Assembly: GCA_016789905.1 (NCBI GenBank)
Contig: JAEUQC010000041.1
Span: 50,492-114,491, forward strand
Source: Bryobacterales bacterium
GTDB taxonomy: Bacteria > Acidobacteriota > Terriglobia > Bryobacterales > Bryobacteraceae
Length of the DNA stretch: 64,000 nucleotides
Direction: 5' to 3'
Positions 17,623 through 26,702 of the stretch are shown piece after piece (within the stretch, counting starts at the first letter, position 1; every line of letters starts with the position of its first letter). The position numbers and the translations under genes were made by a program. The notes beneath the pieces were generated by a model. The model had not been told where the DNA came from. It did no database searches and was given only the letters and a program-made list of their open reading frames with translations.

Positions 17623-18552
17623 ATGGATTTGGACCAACTCCACACGTTCCTGGAAATCGTCCGTCTGAAAAGTTTTTCCAAGGCGGCGCAAACCTGTTTC
17701 CGGACTCAGCCCGCCATTTCCGCCCAGGTGCGGCAATTGGAACAGGAGTTGAACACTACACTTTTTGAACGGTTGGGCACGCGGATCTCGCTCACCATGG
17801 CCGGCAAGATCTTCGCAGAATACGCCGAACAGATCCTGAATCTGCGCCGCCAGGCGCAGGACACGATCAATGAACTGGAAAAGGTCCCACGTGGCGAACT
17901 GGTCATCGCCGCAAACGAAGCAACCTGTATTTACGTATTGCCGGAGGTGTTCTCTCGCTACAAAGAGATGTTTCCCAACGTCCAGTTGCAGGTGGACCGG
18001 TCATTCGGCGCCCGCGTAGTGGAAGCCGTTATCGACAATTTAGCGGATTTCGGAATCTGCCAGTTGCCCATCCAGGAAAAGAAGCTCCAGGTAGTCTTGA
18101 TCCATAGCGATGAGATCCGGTGCATTATGCCGCCGAATCATCCGCTGGCCGGTGCCCGCTCCATTGCCTGTGAGGATATCGTCTCCCATCCGCTGCTTCT
18201 GCCCAGAGCCGGCACCACACGAGCCCGCCTCAATGCATGGATGGAGCCGAGCGAGGACAACCTGAACATTTCCATGGAGTTGGATTCCACCGAAATGATG
18301 AAGCGCTTCGTGATGGCGGGATTGGGAATCGCATTCGTGGCCGTCTCCAACTGTGCCGATGAGATCAGGGAAGGCCGTCTGCGCTCGGTGCCGTTGGCGC
18401 CAGAGCCGCTGGATCGGCGGCTGGGGTTAATTTACAGGAAAGATAAGGCGTTATCGAAGGCGGCCCTCGGCTTCATTCAGGTTATTCTGGAGCAGGCGGG
18501 CGTCCGGTCTCCGGAGCGCGGCCCTGTAGCCCCGGCAACAGTGAATACGTAG
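17623..18552 (+). CDS. LysR-family transcriptional regulator
   Basis: A 309-residue LTTR. The N-terminal winged helix is textbook (DLDQLHTFLEIV, SFSKAAQTCFRTQPAISAQV, RQLEQELNTTLFERLG), followed by the linker helix and a periplasmic-binding-type effector domain (LPEVFSRYKEMFPNVQLQV, residues 90-295) like that of CysB/CynR proteins. It diverges from the Hsp70-like gene across 101 bases, a typical place for an LTTR operator, so that operon is a candidate target. Ligand unknown. Confidence 0.9.
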   Translation: MDLDQLHTFLEIVRLKSFSKAAQTCFRTQPAISAQVRQLEQELNTTLFERLGTRISLTMAGKIFAEYAEQILNLRRQAQDTINELEKVPRGELVIAANEATCIYVLPEVFSRYKEMFPNVQLQVDRSFGARVVEAVIDNLADFGICQLPIQEKKLQVVLIHSDEIRCIMPPNHPLAGARSIACEDIVSHPLLLPRAGTTRARLNAWMEPSEDNLNISMELDSTEMMKRFVMAGLGIAFVAVSNCADEIREGRLRSVPLAPEPLDRRLGLIYRKDKALSKAALGFIQVILEQAGVRSPERGPVAPATVNT

Positions 18553-18562
18553 CAGGTGCGGC

Positions 18563-18943
18563 TTGGAAATTCAGACTTTTCGGACATCCACGATTCTCAT
18601 AGCGACCGACGGCACGACGCGTGTTTACAAGTCCCGCGCCGAAATGTCTCCCGATCTTCGGCGCGACATGCAGCGAACTTTGAACTCCTCCATGGCCGCC
18701 ACCATCCTCATCGCGGATCAGAAGGGCCGCGATGAGATATTGAAACTGCTTCGCGGCGAGCCATCGGCGCTGCGTGGCGCCCAGGGATCGGTGCGGCGCC
18801 AGTTGCGAACCCGGCCCGCTCCCGTGGTCCGTGCGTTATTGCCGGCCTGGCTAGCAAACCGCTGGGCCAGGGCGCTGGTGGCGTTTTTGATCCCTGCCAT
18901 CGCCGGCGCCGGCCTGTACGCTCTGTTAACCACGGCAAAGTAG
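18563..18943 (+). CDS. Small C-terminally anchored membrane protein, unknown
   Basis: A 126-residue protein with a soluble N-terminal 90 residues (ILIATDGTTRVYKSRAEM, LRRDMQRTLNSSM) and one hydrophobic C-terminal segment (LVAFLIPAIAGAGLYALL). The chosen start is a TTG with only weak ribosome-site support, so the first residues are uncertain. It lies 10 bases after the LysR stop and before the GGDEF-like gene on the same strand. Confidence 0.5.
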   Translation: MEIQTFRTSTILIATDGTTRVYKSRAEMSPDLRRDMQRTLNSSMAATILIADQKGRDEILKLLRGEPSALRGAQGSVRRQLRTRPAPVVRALLPAWLANRWARALVAFLIPAIAGAGLYALLTTAK

Positions 18944-18995
18944 GTTTCACTCAGATTCCGCCCTCTCCCTCCGATATGGAAGGGGTGGAGAGCAG

Positions 18996-20042
18996 ATGTT
19001 TCTATCGTTAAAACGGCACATGGACGGGTCGTCAACGGAGTTGACGGACGCTCTGGTCAACCTTTCCCAATTGCTATTGCGGTCCATGCGGCTCCACGTC
19101 GTTCGCAGCGACGCTTCGGCCGTACAGCGCTACCAGGGCGCGGTACTGACTTTGGAAAAGCGGTTAACGGAACCGATTACGCCGGCCGACGTTGCTGAGA
19201 TTTCCGGCGAGGCGGCTCTCGTTTTTGAAGACTACTGCGCACATACGAACCGCTTTCTGGACGTTCAAAGTGGGGAGTTGGCCAAAATGCTTTCCATGCT
19301 CACCTCAACGGTCAGCAGCATTTCGGCGGGAAGCCTGTCCGCGGTCGCCAACCTCGGGAAGGTGGAGAAGCGAATCGAAACTCTCTCGTATGCGTCCGAT
19401 CTTCCGAAGCTGAAGATGGAACTGGCCGATTGTCTCGCCATGGTCAGGGAGGAGTCTTTTCGCCAGCGGGAGCGGAATGCTGAAACCATTCACTCCCTGC
19501 AGCGCGGCATGAGCGACACACGGCGGAGAATCGCGGAGGCGTCCGAAGAGGAAGCCGCCGCGGCCAAAGAGCCACTAATGCCGGACGCGCTCACCAGCCT
19601 CCCGGGCCGGGCCGACGCCGAAGACGCGCTGGTACAGTCGCGCGCAAAAAAGAACTTCTACGCTGCCGTATTGCCAGTCGATCGCCTCGGCCTCGTCAAC
19701 AGCCGCTTCGGGACGAAGTCCACCGACATGGTCGTCACTTTCTTCGCCGACCATCTGAAACGGCATCTCCACGCAAAGGACCAACTCTTCCGGTGGAGCG
19801 CCAACTCCTTCCTGGCGCTGGTGGAACGTACGCAAACGCAGGATTCTGTGCGGGCGGATCTGTCGCGTTTCGCGTCGGCAAAGTTGGAATTGACGCTGGA
19901 ACACCACGGCCGGGAGATCCGTGTGCCGGTGAGTTCAACATGGGTCTTGTTCTCCGCCGCTGAGGGCCGAACCCATGAAGCCCTCGTGGCCAAAATCGAT
20001 GGATTCCTAAAGAGCGACATGCACCTCAAAGATTCCTTCTAA
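18996..20042 (+). CDS. Degenerate GGDEF-domain protein
   Basis: A 348-residue protein. Residues 1-190 are helical and may sense or dimerise (MLSMLTSTVSSISAGSLSAV, then a charged coiled-coil-like stretch). From about 195 a GGDEF domain follows: DALTSLPGRADAEDAL matches the family start, and AVLPVDRLGLVNSRFG the nucleotide-binding helix. The active-site GGDEF loop is replaced by RWSANSF, so cyclic di-GMP synthesis is unlikely; it could bind GTP or c-di-GMP or act through protein contacts. GGAG precedes the ATG. A PilZ gene follows 32 bases later. Confidence 0.75.
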   Translation: MFLSLKRHMDGSSTELTDALVNLSQLLLRSMRLHVVRSDASAVQRYQGAVLTLEKRLTEPITPADVAEISGEAALVFEDYCAHTNRFLDVQSGELAKMLSMLTSTVSSISAGSLSAVANLGKVEKRIETLSYASDLPKLKMELADCLAMVREESFRQRERNAETIHSLQRGMSDTRRRIAEASEEEAAAAKEPLMPDALTSLPGRADAEDALVQSRAKKNFYAAVLPVDRLGLVNSRFGTKSTDMVVTFFADHLKRHLHAKDQLFRWSANSFLALVERTQTQDSVRADLSRFASAKLELTLEHHGREIRVPVSSTWVLFSAAEGRTHEALVAKIDGFLKSDMHLKDSF

Positions 20043-20074
20043 CAACCGATGAGCAGGATGAGGCAGCAAGAATC

Positions 20075-20437
20075 GTGCAAAACATCGAAAAGCGAACAAC
20101 TCCACGAACAGCGCTGAAGGCGGACGCATTGGTGCAGCGGCTCGGCGTTTCCCCCAGCGGCAACGGTGTCGCCTTTCCCGTACAGGTAATCGATGCCGGT
20201 CAGCGCGGTATGCGCCTCTGCTCGCAGGAGGCCATGGACGCCGGGCAGGCCGTCAAGGTGGAGATGGGCGACGCCATGTTCCTGGGTGAAATCTGTTACT
20301 GTGCCCCCGCTCCAGCCGGCGAAGGTTATCATTTGGGCGTTGTTACCAAAGAATGCCTCAGCGGATTGAGCAGTTTGCAACATTTGATTCAGGCTCTGGC
20401 CCCGCAACCGGCGCCGGAATTCGAGCGCTCGCGATAG
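20075..20437 (+). CDS. PilZ-domain protein
   Basis: A 120-residue single-domain PilZ protein. The c-di-GMP-binding arginine motif RxxxR is present (KRTTPRTAL); the second motif D/NxSxxG appears as DAGQRG, with Gly in place of Ser. The body has the usual beta-barrel pattern (VKVEMGDAMFLGEICYC). It starts with GTG. Together with the GGDEF-like gene upstream it forms a c-di-GMP-type signalling pair whose effector target is unknown. Confidence 0.7.
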   Translation: MQNIEKRTTPRTALKADALVQRLGVSPSGNGVAFPVQVIDAGQRGMRLCSQEAMDAGQAVKVEMGDAMFLGEICYCAPAPAGEGYHLGVVTKECLSGLSSLQHLIQALAPQPAPEFERSR

Positions 20438-20457
20438 GCATGTTATTCTTCGACTGA

Positions 20458-21336
20458 ATGCTGAAAAATGTTGTCGTGTTCGGTGCGGCTGGGCAGCTTG
20501 GCGTTGAACTCGTGCGCGTGCTCGAAAATCGCGGCTACCGGGTACACCCCTTCAATCGTGCATCAGTCGACATTACGAACCTCCCCCTTTTGGAACAAAC
20601 ACTCGGCCCGCTGGATCCTTCGGCCGTTGTAAACGCTGCCGCGTATAACCAGGTAGATGTCGCCGAGCAGGAACCGCAAGCCGCTTACGCCGCCAATGCC
20701 CTCGGCGTCCGCAACCTCGCTCTGGCGTGCAGACAGTTGGACACGCTCTTAGTCCACTTCTCCACTGACTATGTTTTCGATGGCAAGTTAGGCCGTCCGT
20801 ATGTCGAAACGGATGTGCCACGCCCGCTCGGAGCCTACGCGGTATCCAAACTGGCCGGCGAGTTATACGCGCAAGCCTATCTGGAAAACCCACTGATTAT
20901 TAGAACCTCCGGCGTCTTCGGCCCAGGAGGATTGAAAACCGCGCGAGGGAACTTCGTCGAGCTCATGTTGCGCTTGGCCAAAGCCGGCAAGCCGATTCGC
21001 GTCGTGGAGGATCACGTGGCCTCGCCTACCTACGCCCCCGCGCTGGCCTCCCGCACGGTGGACCTCATCGAGACGCCCCATCGCGGTGTTTTCCACATTG
21101 GCGGTGGCGAGGCCATTAGCTGGTTCGCGTACGCACGAAAGATCTTTGAAGTCGCTGGCCTTCAGCCGGAACTGCATCCCACCAATGAACGCGAGTATCG
21201 AACCGCCGCCCGCCGCCCTAAATATTCTGCCCTCGCCAACACTCGCCTGGCAGAGACGGGCGTCTCACCCATGCCTCCGCTGGCCGATGCCCTGGCTACC
21301 TACCTCAACGAGCGCTCAGCCTACTTGCCGGCGTAG
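20458..21336 (+). CDS. rfbD: dTDP-4-dehydrorhamnose reductase
   Basis: A 292-residue short-chain-type reductase that makes dTDP-L-rhamnose for surface polysaccharides. The NAD(P) loop is VVFGAAGQLGVELV, the conserved stretch VNAAAYNQVDVAEQEP and STDYVFDG are typical, and the catalytic YxxxK is YAVSK. No other rml genes lie in the window. Its last 16 bases overlap the convergent VWA gene. Confidence 0.92.
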   Translation: MLKNVVVFGAAGQLGVELVRVLENRGYRVHPFNRASVDITNLPLLEQTLGPLDPSAVVNAAAYNQVDVAEQEPQAAYAANALGVRNLALACRQLDTLLVHFSTDYVFDGKLGRPYVETDVPRPLGAYAVSKLAGELYAQAYLENPLIIRTSGVFGPGGLKTARGNFVELMLRLAKAGKPIRVVEDHVASPTYAPALASRTVDLIETPHRGVFHIGGGEAISWFAYARKIFEVAGLQPELHPTNEREYRTAARRPKYSALANTRLAETGVSPMPPLADALATYLNERSAYLPA

Positions 21337-22307
21337 TAGCCTTTGCGCGCTTGCACTTTCAGTGTCTTGTCGTTCGGGCGGATTTCCAGCTTCCGGAATC
21401 CGCCATCCCGGTTAGCGTTCGTCGGCGAATATGCCAGCGCGTACTGGCTCCGCATCTCTTCTTGAATCTGGCGGAAGATCTCTTCCAGCGAGTTGCTCCG
21501 GCCCACGTGGAATAGCCGCCCGCCCGTCTCTTCCGACATTTTTTTCAAATCGCCATCGCTCGCCCCGCCAAAGCCCCGGCCATAATACGCGCGCGGATCC
21601 ACATAGTAAATGCTGTAGATCATCGTGTCGGCCTTGTGGGCCATTTCAATGGCATCCCGCAGCTTGTAGCTCGATCCGTAGTCCATCCCGTCGGTAATCA
21701 GCACGATCGCCTTACGCCCAACCTCGTTCTTCAACTTCTCGTTCGCCGCCAGGTACACCGCGTCGTAGAGAATCGTCCCCTTCGGCTTCGATGCCGTGGG
21801 CACCGGCCCCGGATGCAACCCGCCCACACCGGCCGAAAGCCGCAGCCCTTCCAATCCGCGCTTCAATAGCCGCGTCGAACTGGTCGAATCCTGCAGCAGC
21901 TCCGCGTCCGCTCCAAAGCTGATTAGGAACGCCATATCCTTGGCCTTCAGCACCTGATCGAAGAACTGGCCCGCCGCGTGCTTTTCCTGCGGAATCAGCG
22001 TCTCCTGGCTTCCGCTCACATCCACCAGCAGCCCCAGCGTCAACGGCAGATTCGTCTCGCGCGTAAAATATTTCGTCGCTTGCGCCTTTCCGTCTTCATA
22101 CACCGTTATGTCATCCTTGGTCAGCGTCGGCACCAGCGCGTTGTTCCGGTTGCGTACGGAGAACATGACATTCACCAGGTCCACATCCACTTTGATCGTC
22201 GGAATGTCGTCTTGCGGATCGGGCGCCGCCTTGGGCTTCTGCGCGTACGCCGCCAGCGCGCCCCCGCAAAGCGTCGAAAATACGTTTCTGCGATTCACTA
22301 TCCTCAT
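21321..22307 (-). CDS. Exported VWFA-related protein of the acidobacterial type
   Basis: A 328-residue secreted protein with a von Willebrand A domain. An N-terminal export signal is present (MRIVNRRNVFSTLCGGALAA, with a possible RR motif). A characteristic early region (VDVDLVNVMFSVRNRNNAL) precedes the VWA domain; its metal site DxSxS is LLVDVSGSQETL, and LITDGMDYGSSY matches the later strand. Family members are numerous in acidobacteria and of unknown role. I start at 22307; an extra 6 codons upstream are possible. Confidence 0.88.
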   Translation of the reverse strand: MRIVNRRNVFSTLCGGALAAYAQKPKAAPDPQDDIPTIKVDVDLVNVMFSVRNRNNALVPTLTKDDITVYEDGKAQATKYFTRETNLPLTLGLLVDVSGSQETLIPQEKHAAGQFFDQVLKAKDMAFLISFGADAELLQDSTSSTRLLKRGLEGLRLSAGVGGLHPGPVPTASKPKGTILYDAVYLAANEKLKNEVGRKAIVLITDGMDYGSSYKLRDAIEMAHKADTMIYSIYYVDPRAYYGRGFGGASDGDLKKMSEETGGRLFHVGRSNSLEEIFRQIQEEMRSQYALAYSPTNANRDGGFRKLEIRPNDKTLKVQARKGYYAGK

Positions 22308-22334
22308 AGATGGCCCTTTCCACATTCACGTTCC

Positions 22335-22943
22335 ATGAGAAAAGCGATTTCCCATTTGAAAAACGCCGACCCGGTGATGGCGCGCATCATCCACTCCGTC
22401 GGCCCTTACAAGATCGTATACCGGGAGCCGGACTTTACAACGCTCGCTCGCTCCATTGTCTACCAACAGGTGAGCGGCGCCGCCGCGGCCACAATGCTCG
22501 CGCGCCTCACCGCCGCCGCCGGCCGCGGCGGCCGGCTTATTCCCAACCGCATTCTGGAACTCGGCGAAGAGGGCCTGCGCCCGTGCGGCATTTCCCGGCA
22601 GAAGGCCGGCTACCTGATGAATCTCAGTGAGAAAACCCGCTCCCGCGCCATTCACTTTGCCCGCCTCCCCGGTTTGACCGACACCGAAATCATCGCCGAA
22701 CTAACCCAGGTAAAAGGCATCGGCGTGTGGACCGCGCAAATGTTTCTCATGTTTGCCCTCCGGCGGCACGACATACTGCCCACCGGCGACCTCGGCGTCC
22801 GCAACGCCATGTGGAAGGCCTACGAACTCCCCGCCCCGCCAACGCCCGCCCAAATGGAACGCATCGCCGAACCGTGGCGACCCTATGCCTCGGTGGCAAG
22901 CTGGTATCTGTGGCGCAGCCTCGATGGCATGGCGGAAATCTAA
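22335..22943 (+). CDS. DNA-3-methyladenine glycosylase (AlkA-like, HhH-GPD)
   Basis: A 202-residue base-excision repair enzyme. The helix-hairpin-helix is LTQVKGIGVWTAQMFLMF, followed by the catalytic Asp in LPTGDLGVRNAMW. It lacks the AlkA N-terminal domain and the iron-sulfur cluster of EndoIII, fitting the short AlkA/MAG group. The gene diverges from the VWA gene across 27 bases and shares its stop tetranucleotide CTAA with the convergent gene that follows. Confidence 0.9.
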   Translation: MRKAISHLKNADPVMARIIHSVGPYKIVYREPDFTTLARSIVYQQVSGAAAATMLARLTAAAGRGGRLIPNRILELGEEGLRPCGISRQKAGYLMNLSEKTRSRAIHFARLPGLTDTEIIAELTQVKGIGVWTAQMFLMFALRRHDILPTGDLGVRNAMWKAYELPAPPTPAQMERIAEPWRPYASVASWYLWRSLDGMAEI

Positions 22944-23416
22944 CGCGTCAGCAACGCTGCCGCCATCGCACCGCGCATCGCCCGCAGCGCCGCCGTCATG
23001 CCATTCTCCCCTTCTATCTTGTGCTCCGGATTGGCAACGTAGGACCCCGCCACAATGCCGCCGTCGCGAACCAGAAACCAGCCCAGTACGTCTTCCTCCG
23101 GAACCGGCGCCGTCCCTTCCGGCAGCCGGTCGTCGATATAGACAATCCGCCCATTCCCTTGCTCCGCCGCCGCCGTCCGCATCGCCGGGTCCAACGGCGC
23201 CGCCCGCCCAATCGTCTCGTGCAAAAACTCCCGAAAAGTCGCGTTAATCCGCAGCGAACCGTCCTCTGCAAACGCTCCGATAATCGCCTCCCCCGGCAGC
23301 CCCTCCAGCTGCCTCATCTCGTCGTCGGAAAGGAACGTGGCCACGCGCTGACGCCCTCCCCCTGCCTCGATTTCGATGATCCTCACTTCGCCATCGTATC
23401 CTGATATGCTTTCCAT
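22940..23416 (-). CDS. Hypothetical protein
   Basis: A 158-residue soluble protein without recognised domain. It contains LSDDEMRQLEGLPGEAIIG and a beta-rich C-terminal half (VLGWFLVRDGGIVAGSYV). The ATG at 23416 is only 4 bases from the divergent ATG at 23421, which is very tight; a GTG about ten codons in (VRIIEIEAG) is an alternative start that would leave more room for promoters. It converges with the glycosylase gene. Confidence 0.6.
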   Translation of the reverse strand: MESISGYDGEVRIIEIEAGGGRQRVATFLSDDEMRQLEGLPGEAIIGAFAEDGSLRINATFREFLHETIGRAAPLDPAMRTAAAEQGNGRIVYIDDRLPEGTAPVPEEDVLGWFLVRDGGIVAGSYVANPEHKIEGENGMTAALRAMRGAMAAALLTR

Positions 23417-23420
23417 TAAA

Positions 23421-25316
23421 ATGCGTTTTTTGTCCCTCCTCGCGGCTGCGTCATTCGCCTTGGCGGCGCCGGCAAAGGACTATTCCTTCGCCCAGGCCCA
23501 GGCGTTCCTCAAAAGCTATTGCGTCACCTGCCATCAGGGCGCCATGCCATCGGCCGGCTTCAACACGGCGAAACTGAATACGCTCCAGACCATGATGGAG
23601 GATCCACGCAAGTGGTCCCGCATGCTGACCCGTGTCCGCGACAACGAAATGCCGCCGAAGGGCGCCCCCGCCCCGCCGCTCGAAAAGCGCGAAGCATTTG
23701 TTGAATACGTGGAAGGAACCATGAAGACGGCAGCTTGTGCCGACGGCATCTCGCCGCGCCCCGCGCTGCTGCGCCGCCTCAACCGCGCCGAATACTCCTC
23801 CACCGTTCGAGACCTGCTGAACATTCACATCAACGCCGGCCGTGGCCTCCCCGCAGATGGCGCCGGCGGCGAAGGCTTCGATAACGCCGCCGAAACACTA
23901 TTCTTGTCTCCCATGCACGCGGAAAAATACCTCGCCGCCGCGCGCGAAGCGCTCGAATACGGCTCCAAAGATCCCCGCTCGCGCGCCAGGTTTCTCATTG
24001 CCGAACCAGGCGACAAATTCACCGCCGAACAGGCCGGCCGAAAAGTCCTGGAGGCCTTCCTGCCCAGGGCCTTCCGCCGCCCCGCCCAGCCGGAGGAAAT
24101 CGAAAAATACAACACCCTTTTCTTGAATGCCTACAAGCGCAACAAGAGTTATGAGCCATCCATCCTCCACGCCTTGCAGGGCGTGCTCATTTCGCCGCAG
24201 TTCCTCTTCCGGCTTGAGGATCAGAACGCAGGCGCAGGCCCGCGCCCGCTCGACGATTATGCGCTTGCCACCCGGCTCTCCTACTTCCTCTGGGGCACCA
24301 TGCCGGACGAAGAGCTTTTCAAACTCGCCGCCGAGGGCAAACTGCATGACGACACTGTCCTCACCGCACAAACCGTTCGTATGCTCAAGGACGCCCGCAC
24401 CCGCGAGTTCGCCGAACAGTTTGTCGAACAGTGGCTCAACACCCGCGAGTTGGGCCGCGACATCAAGCCGGACGCCAAACTCTTCCCCGCCTATTACGAT
24501 CAGGAGATTCAATCGGCCATCCGCTATGAGCCGATTCTCTTCTTCCAGGAGTTGCTGACCGCAAACCTCTCCTTGCTCAATCTGATCGATTCCAAGTTCA
24601 CCATCATGAGCAACAAACTGGCCCGGCACTACGGCATTAAGCCCGAAAAGCCCTTGCGCCAGCAGCCGGTCGTTGTCGATCTGCCGGAGGGCTCCCATCG
24701 CGGCGGCGTCCTTGGCATGGCCGCCGTTCTCGCCGTCTCCTCCTATCCGAACCGCACCAGCCCCGTCCTCCGCGGCAAGTGGATCCTGGACGCCATGCTG
24801 GGCACGCCCGCCCCGCCGCCCCCGGCCGGCGTCCCCCCGTTGGAAGACAAAGTCGGCACCGCCCCCCAAACCCTCCGCGAACGTTTGGAGCGACACCGCC
24901 TGAATCCGGCCTGCGGCGTTTGCCACAACCGCATCGACCCCTTAGGCTTCGGGCTCGAAAACTATGACGTGCTCGGCTTGTGGCGCACCGAGGATGGCGG
25001 CAAAGCGATCGATTCCAAAGGCGTCCTGCCCGATGGCACTACCTTCGACGGCCCTTCGGAAATGAAGAAGATCCTCCTGGAAAAGAAGGACCTGCTCGTC
25101 CGAAACCTCACCGTGAAACTCCTCGGCTATTCGCTCGGCAGGGGATTGACTCTCGAAGATCATTGTTCCGTGGACCGCATTGTGGACACCGTGAAGAAAG
25201 AAAACTACAGCGCCCACAGCCTTATACTGGAAATTGTGCGGAGCGTTCCGTTCCGCTATCAGCCGGGAACGTCCGTCAATATTCCCGTTATTCCGCCTGC
25301 CGCGAAAGCGAACTGA
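23421..25316 (+). CDS. DUF1592-type planctomycete-like cytochrome protein
   Basis: A 631-residue exported protein. A signal peptide (FLSLLAAASFALAAPA) is followed by a CxxCH haem site (YCVTCHQG), then the block chain of DUF1587 (LLRRLNRAEYSSTVRDLL), DUF1595, DUF1592 (LATRLSYFLWGTMPDEELF), DUF1588 (GVLGMAAVLAVSSYPNRTSP) and DUF1585 near the end. Such proteins occur in planctomycetes and acidobacteria, commonly paired with DUF1552; their function is unknown, with a surface redox or polymer-degrading role suspected. The DUF1552 partner follows 9 bases later. Confidence 0.88.
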   Translation: MRFLSLLAAASFALAAPAKDYSFAQAQAFLKSYCVTCHQGAMPSAGFNTAKLNTLQTMMEDPRKWSRMLTRVRDNEMPPKGAPAPPLEKREAFVEYVEGTMKTAACADGISPRPALLRRLNRAEYSSTVRDLLNIHINAGRGLPADGAGGEGFDNAAETLFLSPMHAEKYLAAAREALEYGSKDPRSRARFLIAEPGDKFTAEQAGRKVLEAFLPRAFRRPAQPEEIEKYNTLFLNAYKRNKSYEPSILHALQGVLISPQFLFRLEDQNAGAGPRPLDDYALATRLSYFLWGTMPDEELFKLAAEGKLHDDTVLTAQTVRMLKDARTREFAEQFVEQWLNTRELGRDIKPDAKLFPAYYDQEIQSAIRYEPILFFQELLTANLSLLNLIDSKFTIMSNKLARHYGIKPEKPLRQQPVVVDLPEGSHRGGVLGMAAVLAVSSYPNRTSPVLRGKWILDAMLGTPAPPPPAGVPPLEDKVGTAPQTLRERLERHRLNPACGVCHNRIDPLGFGLENYDVLGLWRTEDGGKAIDSKGVLPDGTTFDGPSEMKKILLEKKDLLVRNLTVKLLGYSLGRGLTLEDHCSVDRIVDTVKKENYSAHSLILEIVRSVPFRYQPGTSVNIPVIPPAAKAN

Positions 25317-25325
25317 GGAGATGCG

Positions 25326-26651
25326 ATGCGCTCATTCCAACTGAATCGACGGACCTTGCTGCGCGGCGCCGGCGCCGCCATCGGTCTGCCCTGGCTGGAG
25401 GCGATGGCCGCCCCTAAAGGCGATACGAAGCCGCCCGTCCGCATGGCCGCCATGTACATGCCCAACGGCGTCCATCCGGATCTGTGGACGCCCGAAGGCG
25501 ATAAGCGCGATTTCAAACTATCCCCCACGCTGTCCCCGCTCGCCGATTTGCAGGATCAACTCCTCGTCCTCACCAACTTGTGGAACCCCGGCAGCGTCGG
25601 CGGCGACGGCCATTACGTGAAGATCTCCGGCTGGCTCACCTGCACCACCGTCACCAAAACCCTCGGCGTAGACGTAAGTTGTAACGGCGTGTCGATGGAC
25701 CAGCTCGCCGTGCAAAAATCCGGCCGCCAAACGCCCATCGCGTCCATGGAACTGGGCATCGCCCCGGTCACCACCGGTGTCGACAAGAACGTCGGCTACA
25801 CGCGCGTCTATGGCTCCCACATCGCCTGGGCCGGGCCCACGCAGCCCCTGGCCCGCGAATTGAATCCCCAGTTGGCCTTTGAGCGGCTATTCCGCGCCAC
25901 CAGCGGACAGGCCGAAGGCGCCAAAGACGAGTTACTCCTGCTGGACCGCGTCCTCACCGATGCCCGCCAATTGCGCCAAAAACTCGGCGGCGGAGACCGC
26001 CAGCGCCTCGATGAATACCTCTCCGTCGTCCGCTCCTTGGAGGATCGCCTGGAGCGCGCCGCCAGCCCCGAACGTTCCAAGTGGAAGCCGCGCGCCACTC
26101 TCGACCCCGCCGCCAAGCCCGCCGCCAATCCCAAAGACTACGCCGACCACGTCCGCCTCATGTTCGATATCGTCGCCCTCGCCTTCCAAACCGATTCCAC
26201 CCGCGTGGCGACGTTCCTGTTCGGCAACGAAGTCAGCAACCAGAACTTCTCGTTCGTCGATGGCGTCACCGGCGCGCACCATTCGCTTTCCCACCACGAA
26301 AACAAGCCCGACAACCTGCGCCAATACCAGTTGATCAACAGGTGGCACATCGAACAGTACGCCTATCTGTTGCGCAAACTGCGTGATATGAAAGAAGGCG
26401 ATTCGAACGTGCTCGATAATTCGATGGTCCTGTTTGGCGCCGGCATTCGCGACGGCAACAAGCACGACCCGCACAATCTGCCCCTGGTCCTCGCCGGCAA
26501 GGCGGGCGGCCGCCTGGCTTCCGGGCAGCACCTTTCGTATGAGAAGGACACGCCGCTCTCGAATCTCTATGTTTCCATGCTCGACGCGTTTGGAACGCCC
26601 GTGGAACGCTTCGCTGATTCCACTGGGCCGCTGCCCGGCGTTTTGGCATAG
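25326..26651 (+). CDS. DUF1552-family exported protein
   Basis: A 441-residue protein with a twin-arginine signal (NRRTLLRGAGAAIGLPWLE). The body carries the DUF1552 hallmarks AAMYMPNGVHPDLW and GAHHSLSHHENKPDN and the C-terminal LFGAGIRDGNKHDPHNLP, resembling sulfatase/alkaline-phosphatase-like folds such as the sister DUF1501 family. A GAGGAG site precedes the ATG. It is exported by Tat, so it probably folds with a cofactor before export. It forms an operon with the DUF1592 protein. Confidence 0.88.
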   Translation: MRSFQLNRRTLLRGAGAAIGLPWLEAMAAPKGDTKPPVRMAAMYMPNGVHPDLWTPEGDKRDFKLSPTLSPLADLQDQLLVLTNLWNPGSVGGDGHYVKISGWLTCTTVTKTLGVDVSCNGVSMDQLAVQKSGRQTPIASMELGIAPVTTGVDKNVGYTRVYGSHIAWAGPTQPLARELNPQLAFERLFRATSGQAEGAKDELLLLDRVLTDARQLRQKLGGGDRQRLDEYLSVVRSLEDRLERAASPERSKWKPRATLDPAAKPAANPKDYADHVRLMFDIVALAFQTDSTRVATFLFGNEVSNQNFSFVDGVTGAHHSLSHHENKPDNLRQYQLINRWHIEQYAYLLRKLRDMKEGDSNVLDNSMVLFGAGIRDGNKHDPHNLPLVLAGKAGGRLASGQHLSYEKDTPLSNLYVSMLDAFGTPVERFADSTGPLPGVLA

Positions 26652-26702
26652 CCGCCCACACCGCTGAAAAAAGCCGTCGCGCCCGAACGGTTTTGCGGGA
26701 AA

